Shown piece after piece: positions 16,633-25,703 of a stretch of DNA of 64,000 bases. The notes beneath the pieces were generated by a model. The model was not told where the DNA came from. It made no database searches and saw only the letters and a program-made list of their open reading frames with translations. The stretch's first letter is position 1. Every line of letters begins with the position of its first letter. A program made the position numbers and the translations under genes. Source of the DNA: Thermoanaerobacter pseudethanolicus ATCC 33223 (GTDB lineage Bacteria; Bacillota; Thermoanaerobacteria; Thermoanaerobacterales; Thermoanaerobacteraceae); NCBI RefSeq assembly GCF_000019085.1, contig NC_010321.1, positions 1,062,501 to 1,126,500 on the forward strand. The letters are read 5' to 3'.

Positions 16633-17658
16633 ATGAAGCGCAGTGAGTTTTACTTTGAACTACCAGAAGAATTAATTGCACAAGAACCTTTAGAAGACAG
16701 AGCAAGTTCTCGATTAATGATTTTAAATAAAAAAACCGGTGAAATAGAACATGATATTTTTAAAAACATAACAAAATATTTAAAACCAGGGGATTGTTTA
16801 GTACTCAATAACACTAAAGTAATTCCTGCACGCCTTATTGGAAGAAGAGAAGACTCGGGTGGAAAAATAGAATTTGTTCTTTTAAAAAGAATATCCAATA
16901 ATGAATGGGAAATATTAGTAAAACCCGGAAGGCGAGCCAAAATAGGGTCAAAATTTGTGTTTGGAAATGGAGAGTTAATAGCAGAAATTTTGGATACTAC
17001 AGATGTAGGGGGAAGGATAGTAAGATTTTATTATGAAGGAGTATTTGAAGAAGTATTGGATAAATTAGGCGAAATGCCTGTTCCCCCTTATATCAAGAAA
17101 AAATTAAAAAATAAAGACAGATACCAAACTGTTTACGCAAAATATGAAGGTTCTGCAGCTGCTCCTACTGCAGGGCTTCATTTCACAGAAGAGTTATTAG
17201 AAAAAATAAGGCAAATGGGAGTAAAAACTGTTTTTATTACTCTTCACGTAGGGTTAGGTACTTTTAGACCTGTAAAGGAAGAAGTAATTGAAAATCATAA
17301 AATGCATGAAGAATTTTACATTGTTACAAAAGAAGCAGCTGAGGAAATAAATGAGACTAGGAAAAGTGGAGGAAGAATCATAGCAGTCGGTACGACTTCT
17401 ACTCGAACTCTTGAAACAGTTGCTGATGAAGATGGTTATATAAAAGAAAAAAGTGGTTGGACTGATATTTTTATATATCCTGGTTACAAATTTAAAGCTA
17501 TTGACGGCATGATAACAAATTTTCACTTACCTGAGTCTACTCTAATTATGATGGTGTCAGCTTTTGCTGGTAAGGAAAACATAATGAGGGCTTATAAAAT
17601 AGCCGTTGAAAAGAAATATAGATTTTTTAGCTTTGGAGATGCAATGCTTATAATTTGA
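16633..17658 (+). CDS. queA: tRNA preQ1(34) S-adenosylmethionine ribosyltransferase-isomerase QueA
   Basis: A 341-residue enzyme that transfers and isomerises the ribosyl part of SAM onto preQ1 in tRNA, giving epoxyqueuosine. Family blocks: [24 protein letters not shown] at the start, [16 protein letters not shown] near 55, [19 protein letters not shown] near 173 and [17 protein letters not shown] near 298. The length is normal. It is followed 18 bases later by tgt, so the operon covers two steps of queuosine synthesis; a QueT transporter gene lies at 59.2 kb. Confidence 0.98.
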
Positions 17659-17667
17659 GCAGAATAG

Positions 17668-18803
<1,136 letters not shown>

Positions 18804-18804
<1 letters not shown>

Positions 18805-19103
18805 TGAATCCCGAAACGACTTACGTAATTGTTCAGATGCTTATTTTTGTTGCAATCTTTTACTTTTTATTGATTTTACCTCAACAAAGGCGACAAAAGA
18901 AAGAGAGAGAAATGCTGGATTCTTTAAAACCAGGTGATGAGATTATTACAAAAAGTGGTTTTTATGGTAAAATTCTAAACATAAAAGATGATGTGATAAC
19001 ATTAGAAATGGGTGCAGATAAGGTAAGGCTCAAGATTGCAAAGTGGGCAGTAGGTGGAGTTGTAAGTTCTGCCAGTGACAAAAGCGATAAAGAAGAGAAA
19101 TGA
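18804..19103 (+). CDS. yajC: Preprotein translocase accessory subunit YajC
   Basis: A 99-residue protein with one membrane helix (about 8-26) ending LPQQRRQKKEREMLDSLKPGDEIITKSGFYGKI, the YajC signature. It associates with SecDF at the translocon. The start is ATG 18804, five bases after AAGGAGGAG and overlapping the tgt stop; the TTG at 18801 is too close to that site. secD and secF lie 2.7 kb downstream, beyond the SCIFF cassette. Confidence 0.93.
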
Positions 19104-19106
19104 TAA

Positions 19107-19130
19107 GATGCGGTTTGCCGCATCTTTTTT
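19107..19130 (+). terminator. Terminator of queA-tgt-yajC
   Basis: GATGCGG, loop TTTG, CCGCATC, then six T. Confidence 0.9.
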
Positions 19131-19190
19131 ATGTACTATGTTTAAGATAAAAAGCATACATATTAGTAAGAAAACTGTGGGGGTGAGACT

Positions 19191-19583
19191 TTGAAAGGAA
19201 GGTTTGGTGTGGAAAAGGGAACTGGCATAAATATTACTGGAATTTTTACAGGGGTTTTAATAGCATACATTATCACTCTTAGTTTTTTCATAATTTACGC
19301 TTTGCTTTTGACTTTTACAGCCGTATCTGAACTAACTTTACCTACCCTTACTTTGTTGATAACTATAACAGGCATAGTTTTATCAGGTGCTTTATCAGCA
19401 AGGCATACTACTAGCAAAGGATGGTTAAATGGAGGAATTGCTGGTATTTTATATGTAACTGTTATGTTGATTTTGGGAGCATTTTTTGTAAAAGAATTAG
19501 AGCCTACTTCTTCTTGGGCAGTAAAATACGCTTGGGGAGCTATTTTAGGAGCTTTAGGTGGTATGATAGGTATCAATTTATAG
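19191..19583 (+). CDS. TIGR04086 family membrane protein
   Basis: A 130-residue hydrophobic protein with about four helices. The family TIGR04086 is regularly found next to SCIFF and yajC in Clostridia, as it is here. Its role is unknown; proximity suggests a part in SCIFF export or immunity, but this is inference. The likely start is TTG 19191 behind GGGGGTGAG. Confidence 0.75.
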   Translation: MKGRFGVEKGTGINITGIFTGVLIAYIITLSFFIIYALLLTFTAVSELTLPTLTLLITITGIVLSGALSARHTTSKGWLNGGIAGILYVTVMLILGAFFVKELEPTSSWAVKYAWGAILGALGGMIGINL

Positions 19584-19584
19584 C

Positions 19585-19613
19585 TTTAATTCCTTCTCTT
19601 TATGTGTTATAAT
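19585..19613 (+). promoter_or_regulatory. Extended -10 promoter of the SCIFF gene
   Basis: TATAAT at 19608-19613 preceded by TGT (extended -10), with a weak TTTAAT 17 bases upstream. The start codon is 26 bases on, behind GAGGAGGGAAG. Confidence 0.55.
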
Positions 19614-19638
19614 AAATCAGGAAGAGGAGGGAAGAAAA

Positions 19639-19776
19639 ATGAAGCGTGTTATAACAATTAACAGGCCAACGTTAAAAAATAGCTTAAAAAAGCCAGGTTG
19701 CGGCGAATGCCAGGCATCCTGTCAGTCTGCTTGTAAAACCTCTTGTACTGTAGCAAACCAAGAGTGTCAATATTAA
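19639..19776 (+). CDS. scfA: SCIFF ranthipeptide precursor
   Basis: A 45-residue peptide of the six-cysteines-in-forty-five family. It begins MKRVITINRPTLKNSL (leader) and has Cys at 21, 24, 28, 32, 36 and 43. In the studied Clostridium thermocellum homologue the maturase joins Cys32 to Thr37; both residues sit at the same numbers here. The start has a strong ribosome site (GAGGAGGGAAG). The function of the mature product is not settled; relatives have been linked to population-dependent control of metabolism. The maturase gene follows after a stem-loop. Confidence 0.95.
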   Translation: MKRVITINRPTLKNSLKKPGCGECQASCQSACKTSCTVANQECQY

Positions 19777-19788
19777 TACATATTACTC

Positions 19789-19819
19789 AAATGGCAGTAA
19801 AGTGTAATTACTGCCATTT
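19789..19819 (+). terminator. Stem-loop between precursor and maturase genes
   Basis: AAATGGCAGTAA (19789-19800) pairs perfectly with TTACTGCCATTT (19808-19819) around a 7-base loop. The T-run is short, so it is likely a partial terminator or a 3' stabiliser that sets a high precursor-to-enzyme ratio. Confidence 0.65.
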
Positions 19820-19842
19820 AAACTTGCAATGGAGGTTAAAAA

Positions 19843-21228
19843 ATGTCAGAGCTAATGCATAAATTTAAAAGACTGGGAATGAATATTGTAGTAGATCCGG
19901 TAAGTGGCTCTATCCATGTGGTAGACGATATTATTTATGATATTTTGGACTTTTATGAAAATCACTCAAAAGAAGAAATTGTAAATTTACTTCAGCATAA
20001 ATATAAAAAAGAAGATATACTGGAAGCTATTGCAGAAATTGATGAATTAAAAGAAAAAGGGTTATTATTTTCAGAAGATATATATAAAGATATTCCAGTG
20101 TCGAGAAATGATTCTGTTATAAAAGCGATGTGTTTAAATGTTGCTCACGATTGCAATTTAAGGTGCAAATATTGTTTTGCTTCTACTGGGGATTTTAAAG
20201 GTAGCCGCAAGTTGATGGATTTTGAGACGGGCAAAAAAGCAATTGATTTTTTAATAAAAAGTTCTGGGAAAAGGCGAAACATTGAAGTTGATTTTTTTGG
20301 CGGTGAACCCCTTTTAAATTTTGAGGTAGTCAAGCAGTTAGTAGAATATGGAAAAGAAAAGGCGAAAGAAAATAAAAAAGTAATTAAATTTACCATAACA
20401 ACCAATGCGGTTTTGCTGGATGATGAGAAAATAAAGTATTTTAATAAAAATTTTTCTAATGTGGTACTTAGTTTGGATGGAAGAAAAGAAGTAAATGACA
20501 GCATGAGGATACGTGTAGACAGCAGTGGAAGTTATGATACAATAGTTCCAAAAATAAAAAAATTCGTTGAATCAAGAGGGAAAAAAGAATACTATGTGAG
20601 AGGGACTTTTACAGCAAAAAATTTGGATTTTGCTAATGATGTGTTGCATATTGCTGATTTGGGAGTTTATGAAATATCTGTAGAGCCGGTAGTTGAAAAA
20701 GAAGATAAAGACTATACATTAAAGGAAGAGCATTTAGAGAGAATTTTAAATGAATATGACAGATTAGCAGAAGAATATGTAAAGAGATACGAAGAAGGAA
20801 GGCCTTTTTCTTTTTATCATTTTAAAATAGATTTAGAAGGAGGGCCTTGCATTAAAAAAAGACTTCAAGGCTGTGGTGCTGGTTTTGAGTATATAGCGGT
20901 GACTCCCGATGGGGATATTTATCCTTGCCATCAATTTGTGGGTATTGAGGAATTTAAATTAGGGAATCTTGAAGAAGGTATAACTAATAAAGAATTACAG
21001 CAAAAATTTATGGAAAGCGATATTTACAAAAAAGAAGAATGTACGAAATGTTGGGCGAGGTTCTATTGCAGTGGAGGTTGCTTTGCAAATAACTACAACA
21101 TAAATGGAGATATTAATAAACCTTACGAGCTGGCTTGTGAAATGCAAAAAAGGCGTTTTGAAAATGCGATTGCCATAAAAGCATATCAAATGCTAAAGGG
21201 TGAGGAAAATGATAATAAAGGAATATAA
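19843..21228 (+). CDS. scfB: SCIFF radical SAM maturase
   Basis: A 461-residue radical SAM/SPASM enzyme that installs thioether links in the SCIFF peptide. An N-terminal RiPP-recognition-like region (about 1-90) precedes the radical SAM cysteines Cys104, Cys108 and Cys111 in CNLRCKYC. GGEPLLNFE follows near 150. The C-terminal SPASM region carries auxiliary cluster cysteines in CIKKRLQGCG, YPCHQFVG and CTKCWARFYCSGGC. Length and motif order match characterised CteB-type maturases. It has its own ribosome site (TGGAGG). Confidence 0.95.
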   Translation: MSELMHKFKRLGMNIVVDPVSGSIHVVDDIIYDILDFYENHSKEEIVNLLQHKYKKEDILEAIAEIDELKEKGLLFSEDIYKDIPVSRNDSVIKAMCLNVAHDCNLRCKYCFASTGDFKGSRKLMDFETGKKAIDFLIKSSGKRRNIEVDFFGGEPLLNFEVVKQLVEYGKEKAKENKKVIKFTITTNAVLLDDEKIKYFNKNFSNVVLSLDGRKEVNDSMRIRVDSSGSYDTIVPKIKKFVESRGKKEYYVRGTFTAKNLDFANDVLHIADLGVYEISVEPVVEKEDKDYTLKEEHLERILNEYDRLAEEYVKRYEEGRPFSFYHFKIDLEGGPCIKKRLQGCGAGFEYIAVTPDGDIYPCHQFVGIEEFKLGNLEEGITNKELQQKFMESDIYKKEECTKCWARFYCSGGCFANNYNINGDINKPYELACEMQKRRFENAIAIKAYQMLKGEENDNKGI

Positions 21229-21766
21229 AAGTATGAAGCCCAAAATAGATGATGAGGCGTATATAGCGGAAACAGCAGAGGTTATTGGAGATGTAGAAAT
21301 AAAAAAAGATGCAAATATATGGTATGGGGCTGTGCTGAGAGGAGATATAGATAAAATAGTTGTTGGAGAAGGAACTAATATACAAGATAATTGTGTTGTA
21401 CATGTTACAGAGGGACATCCCTGTTATATAGGAAATTACTGTACAATAGGACATGGGGCGATAGTTCATGCTTGTAAGATAGGAGATAATGTACTAATAG
21501 GTATGGGAACGATTATATTAGATGATGCAGAGATAGGAGATGATTGTATAATTGGAGCTGGTTCATTGGTAACAGGAGGTAAAAAGATTCCAGAGGGCAG
21601 TCTTGCTTTTGGAAATCCTGCAAAAGTTATAAGGAAACTTACTCAAGAGGAAATTGAAAATATTCATCGCTCCTATGAACATTATGTAGAATTAGCAAAA
21701 TTACATTTTTCCAACTTTGGGAAATTGACCGTTTACAATAAAAGTAATATAATAGAAAATAGTTGA
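21209..21766 (+). CDS. Gamma-class carbonic anhydrase family protein
   Basis: A 185-residue left-handed beta-helix protein with hexapeptide repeats. The metal-site histidines are in VVHVTEGHP and GHGAIVHAC (about 67-91), and GMGTIILDDAEIGDDCIIGAGSLV follows. It may hydrate CO2 or bind an acyl substrate; several family members show no activity. The start is placed at ATG 21209, behind GGGTGAGG and 20 bases inside the maturase gene; GTG 21200 and ATG 21233 are alternatives. The overlap points to coupling with the SCIFF maturase. Confidence 0.88.
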   Translation: MIIKEYKSMKPKIDDEAYIAETAEVIGDVEIKKDANIWYGAVLRGDIDKIVVGEGTNIQDNCVVHVTEGHPCYIGNYCTIGHGAIVHACKIGDNVLIGMGTIILDDAEIGDDCIIGAGSLVTGGKKIPEGSLAFGNPAKVIRKLTQEEIENIHRSYEHYVELAKLHFSNFGKLTVYNKSNIIENS

Positions 21767-21785
21767 ATTATGAAGGAGGATTCGA

Positions 21786-23021
21786 ATGAGAAGTAGAGGT
21801 TTTATCAAATTTTTTTCTGTTGTTCTTATTGCAGCAATAGTTGCATATGTAGCATTTTTTGGAATAAATGTGGGTAATTACTCTATAAGTCCTGTGCAAA
21901 AGCACATAAGATTAGGGCTAGATTTAAGAGGTGGCGTTTATGTATTATTAGAAGCTCAGGGGGATGTTACACAAGACGCGATAGATAAAGCGATTGCGGT
22001 TATAAAAAACAGGGTGGATGCCCTGGGTGTAACACAACCTGTGATAGCTCAACAGGGTTCAAATAGAATTCGTGTAGAATTACCTGGTATGAAAGACCCT
22101 GACAAAGCAATAGAAATAATAGGTAAAACTGCTCAATTAAAATTTGTAGGTCCAGATGGACAAGTAATACTAACTGGTGCCAATGTTAAAGACTCTAAAG
22201 CAGTATATGGTCAGAGTCAAACAGGTGTGCAACAACCAGAAGTTACACTTGTACTTGATGCGGAAGGTACAAAAAAATTTGCAGAAGCAACACAAAAGTT
22301 TATAGAGCAACCAATCGCAATACTTTTAGATGATAAGGTAATTTCCGCTCCAACTGTGCAAAACGTTATCACAAATGGAAATGCAGTCATTACAGGCTTG
22401 AAGGATTTCCAAGAAGCATCTGAATTAGCTACTCTTATAAGAGCTGGTTCTCTACCTGTTACATTAAAACCAATAGCCTATAGTTCTGTAGGTGCAACTT
22501 TAGGCCCTAGTGCCTATAATGCTAGTGTAAAAGCTGGTATATATGGTGTACTACTTATTTTACTATTTATGGCAGTTTTTTATAGATTGCCAGGAGTAAT
22601 GGCAGATATAGCCCTTTTAATATATATATTGATAGATTTAATAATTTATGCTTTATTTAATATAACCTTAGATTTACCAGGGATTGCAGGCTTCCTATTG
22701 TCAATTGGTATGGCTGTTGATGCTAATGTTTTAATTTTTGAAAGATTTAAAGAAGAACTATGGGCTGGTAAAAGCATAAGAGCTGCTTTAGAGGCAGGTT
22801 TTGCAAGGGCCTTCAGAGCCATTTTTGATGCTAATATGACTACTATTATCGGTGCTATTATACTTTTTTACATGGGCTCTGGAAATGTGAAAGGTTTTGC
22901 TTTAACACTTCTAATAGGTGTCATATCCAGCTTGTTTACAGCTATAACTGTAACGAGATTTTTGTTGCTTGCACTTGTCGATTTGGATTTGACAAGAAAT
23001 ATAAAATTTTACGGAGCGTAG
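21786..23021 (+). CDS. secD: Protein translocase subunit SecD
   Basis: A 411-residue membrane protein. One N-terminal helix is followed by a large extracytoplasmic domain starting at the conserved LGLDLRGGVYVLLEA, then five helices containing GIAGFLLSIGMAVDANVLIFERFKEE, the proton-path signature. SecDF uses the proton gradient to pull secreted proteins outward. It lacks the extra periplasmic insert of E. coli SecD, as is common in Firmicutes. secF starts 13 bases later. Confidence 0.97.
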   Translation: MRSRGFIKFFSVVLIAAIVAYVAFFGINVGNYSISPVQKHIRLGLDLRGGVYVLLEAQGDVTQDAIDKAIAVIKNRVDALGVTQPVIAQQGSNRIRVELPGMKDPDKAIEIIGKTAQLKFVGPDGQVILTGANVKDSKAVYGQSQTGVQQPEVTLVLDAEGTKKFAEATQKFIEQPIAILLDDKVISAPTVQNVITNGNAVITGLKDFQEASELATLIRAGSLPVTLKPIAYSSVGATLGPSAYNASVKAGIYGVLLILLFMAVFYRLPGVMADIALLIYILIDLIIYALFNITLDLPGIAGFLLSIGMAVDANVLIFERFKEELWAGKSIRAALEAGFARAFRAIFDANMTTIIGAIILFYMGSGNVKGFALTLLIGVISSLFTAITVTRFLLLALVDLDLTRNIKFYGA

Positions 23022-23033
23022 GAGGGAAATTGA

Positions 23034-23945
23034 GTGAATCAACACAGATTTCATATAGACGTCATTGGTAAAACTAAGATTTGGTTTGCGATATCAGGAA
23101 TTGTAATCTTAATTGGTGTAATAGCAATGTTTGTAAATGGATTTAATTGGGGTATAGATTTTACTGGTGGAACAATAATGGAATTCCAAATTGGCAAATC
23201 TTTTGATACTGCTGACATCATAAAAATATTAAACAATTATAAAGTCAAAGACTTTCAAGTGCAGAAAATAGGCACAAAGGGAGATACTGTTTCAATAAAG
23301 ACAAGCCCAATATCTAATGAAACTCGACTTTCTATAATAAAAGATATAGAGTCAAAATATAATTTAACGGAAAACGATCTGATAATGTCACAACAAGTAG
23401 GACCTTCTTTAGGCGCAGAAATAAAATTTGGAATGATACGTGCTCTATTGCTGGCTTCTGCTGTAATGTTTATCTATTTAGGATTTAGGTTTGAATTTGA
23501 AATGAGTGGGGCTGCAGTTATTGCTTTACTCCACGATGTGATTATATTAATTTCTATATATGCTATTTTTCACATAACAGTTAACGCTCCTTTTATAGCA
23601 GCAGTTTTAACTGTATTTGGCTATTCTGTGAATGCTACTGTCGTAATTTTTGACAGAATAAGGGATAACTTAAAAATCATGAGAAGATCGGATTATGCAA
23701 AAATTGCAAATGTTAGTGTAAATCAGACTCTTACAAGGTCAATAAATACAACTTTGACTACGTTGATTATCCTTGTTTTAATGTATTTCTTAGGACCCAA
23801 GGCATTGAAAGATTTCGCATTGCCTTTGCTTATTGGGATAATTTCGGGAACATATTCTTCGATATTTATCTCTACTCCTCTTTGGGTATTAATTAAGAAT
23901 AGAGAAAAGAGAAGAAAAACCTCTAATAAACCTATAAAAGCCTAA
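23034..23945 (+). CDS. secF: Protein translocase subunit SecF
   Basis: A 303-residue six-helix protein. It begins DVIGKTKIWFAISG, followed by GIDFTGGTIMEFQIG near 39 and the SecF motif VFGYSVNATVVIFDRIRDN near 195. It starts with GTG 23034 after GGAGGG. It partners SecD and, by context, YajC upstream. Confidence 0.97.
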   Translation: MNQHRFHIDVIGKTKIWFAISGIVILIGVIAMFVNGFNWGIDFTGGTIMEFQIGKSFDTADIIKILNNYKVKDFQVQKIGTKGDTVSIKTSPISNETRLSIIKDIESKYNLTENDLIMSQQVGPSLGAEIKFGMIRALLLASAVMFIYLGFRFEFEMSGAAVIALLHDVIILISIYAIFHITVNAPFIAAVLTVFGYSVNATVVIFDRIRDNLKIMRRSDYAKIANVSVNQTLTRSINTTLTTLIILVLMYFLGPKALKDFALPLLIGIISGTYSSIFISTPLWVLIKNREKRRKTSNKPIKA

Positions 23946-23961
23946 GTTTTAAATAAATACA

Positions 23962-24014
23962 AAAAATCTAGTGGCATAATATCTCTTTTTAGAGATAATG
24001 CTACTAGATTTTTA
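23962..24014 (+). terminator. Terminator of secDF
   Basis: A long hairpin: AAATCTAGTGGCAT...ATCTCT pairs with AGAGATAATGCTACTAGATTT and is followed by T-rich sequence. Confidence 0.85.
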
Positions 24015-24027
24015 TTGAGGTGAAAAA

Positions 24028-25695
24028 ATGAATTTGCCTTTTATTTTTAGAAATAAAAATATTACCAGAAGATATAAAGAGATATTAAAGATTTTAACTA
24101 AAAATGGTTTTGGTTTTATTTCTGATATTTTATTAAAAGGTGGACATATACCTTTTCATATACTGAAAAGTCATGATTACATGGGAGCAGGAGAGAGGAT
24201 TCGGAAAACATTAGAGGAATTAGGTCCTACTTTTATAAAAATGGGACAGCTTTTAAGTACAAGAGGGGACCTTATTCCCCATGATATTTTATTGGAACTT
24301 GCTAAACTTCAAGATGATGTAGAACCAGAAGACTTTGTAACTATAAAGAATATTTTAGAAAGTGAATTAAAAGGCAAAATATCGGATTTTTTCATTTATT
24401 TTGATGAAACTCCTATTGCTTCAGCTTCTATTGGACAAGTTTATAGGGCAAAAATTAAAGAAGGGAAAGATGTCGTTGTTAAAGTACAGCGTCCAGAAGT
24501 ATCCCAAAAGATAAATGCTGATATAATAATTCTAAAGAATATTGCTAAAATTTTGAATGAGCGTATAGTTGATGCTCCTTTGGATTTTGTAGAAATTGTT
24601 GATGAATTAGCCGAATCTCTTCTCAATGAATTGGATTACACACAAGAAGGGAATAATGCCGAACGCTTTAGAGAAAATTTTGAAAAGGAAAGTTATATCT
24701 ACATACCTAAAGTATATTGGGGATACACTACAAAGCGCGTTCTTACAATGGAGTACGTAGAAGGTATAAGTGTAAAAAATAGAGATTTACTTGTTAAAAA
24801 AGGCTTTGATTTAAAGAAAATTGCAAGAGAGGGAGCATGGGCTATATTTTTACAAGTTTATGAATTTGGTCTTTTCCACGGAGATCCCCATCCTGGCAAT
24901 ATCTTAATTACAAATGATGGCAAAATTTCATATATAGATTTTGGAATTGTAGGCTACCTTGATAAATCCTCAAGGGAAATGATAATTGACCTTTTTAAAG
25001 CTTTTGCTGAGAATGATATTGAGGAAGTAATAGAAGTTTTGTCGGACATGGGTGCCATAAGGCCTGATACTAACCTTAGAACTCTTAAGTCTGATTTGAG
25101 CCATATAATAAATTATTTTTACAATACTCCTCTAAAAAATATCAGTGTGAATGATTCAATGAGGAAAATAATGTCAACTGTTTATAAGCATAAGCTGATT
25201 TTACCTCCAGGGTTTACTTTACTTCTCAAGTCCTTAGCTACAGTAGAAGGTGTAGGCAGAAGCTTAGATCCCGATTTTAGCATTTCTAGTGTGGCAAAAG
25301 ATTTTATAAAAGAGGTATATTTGAGAAACATCAGTTTAACTAAAATATTAAAAGAAAACTCGAAAGATTTACATAAGGCAATAATAGTATTGAGAAAGCT
25401 TCCTTTTAAAATCCAAAGTATAATGACAAAGCTTATAAAAGACGATATAAAAGTTAGAATAAACCTTGATGAAAGTGAAAGCTTACGTTATGACTTAAAT
25501 ATTATGGTGAATAAAGTTATTATAAGTATCATAGCATCAGCATTAATTGTAGCTTCTTCATTGGTTTTGACATTTCAAGGGGGATATAAAATTTTCGGCT
25601 ACAATGCATTGGGGCTTTTTGGCTATGTGGTTGCTTTACTTCTGTGCTTATGGGTCTTTTATCGAATCTTTATAATTGAGAGGAGAAAAAAATAG
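24028..25695 (+). CDS. ABC1/UbiB family atypical kinase
   Basis: A 555-residue protein. The family KxGQ motif appears as GPTFIKMGQLLSTRGDLIP near 66-84, the A-rich loop as SASIGQVY, the ATP lysine in VVVKVQRPEV, and the catalytic segments as FHGDPHPGNI near 288 and YIDFGIVG near 307. Two C-terminal helices (about 490-550) anchor it to the membrane. UbiB-type proteins are ATPases linked to quinone or other prenyl-lipid biology; an anaerobe like this may use it for another lipid. recJ follows after 8 bases. Confidence 0.92.
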   Translation: MNLPFIFRNKNITRRYKEILKILTKNGFGFISDILLKGGHIPFHILKSHDYMGAGERIRKTLEELGPTFIKMGQLLSTRGDLIPHDILLELAKLQDDVEPEDFVTIKNILESELKGKISDFFIYFDETPIASASIGQVYRAKIKEGKDVVVKVQRPEVSQKINADIIILKNIAKILNERIVDAPLDFVEIVDELAESLLNELDYTQEGNNAERFRENFEKESYIYIPKVYWGYTTKRVLTMEYVEGISVKNRDLLVKKGFDLKKIAREGAWAIFLQVYEFGLFHGDPHPGNILITNDGKISYIDFGIVGYLDKSSREMIIDLFKAFAENDIEEVIEVLSDMGAIRPDTNLRTLKSDLSHIINYFYNTPLKNISVNDSMRKIMSTVYKHKLILPPGFTLLLKSLATVEGVGRSLDPDFSISSVAKDFIKEVYLRNISLTKILKENSKDLHKAIIVLRKLPFKIQSIMTKLIKDDIKVRINLDESESLRYDLNIMVNKVIISIIASALIVASSLVLTFQGGYKIFGYNALGLFGYVVALLLCLWVFYRIFIIERRKK

Positions 25696-25703
25696 GAGAA
25701 TTT

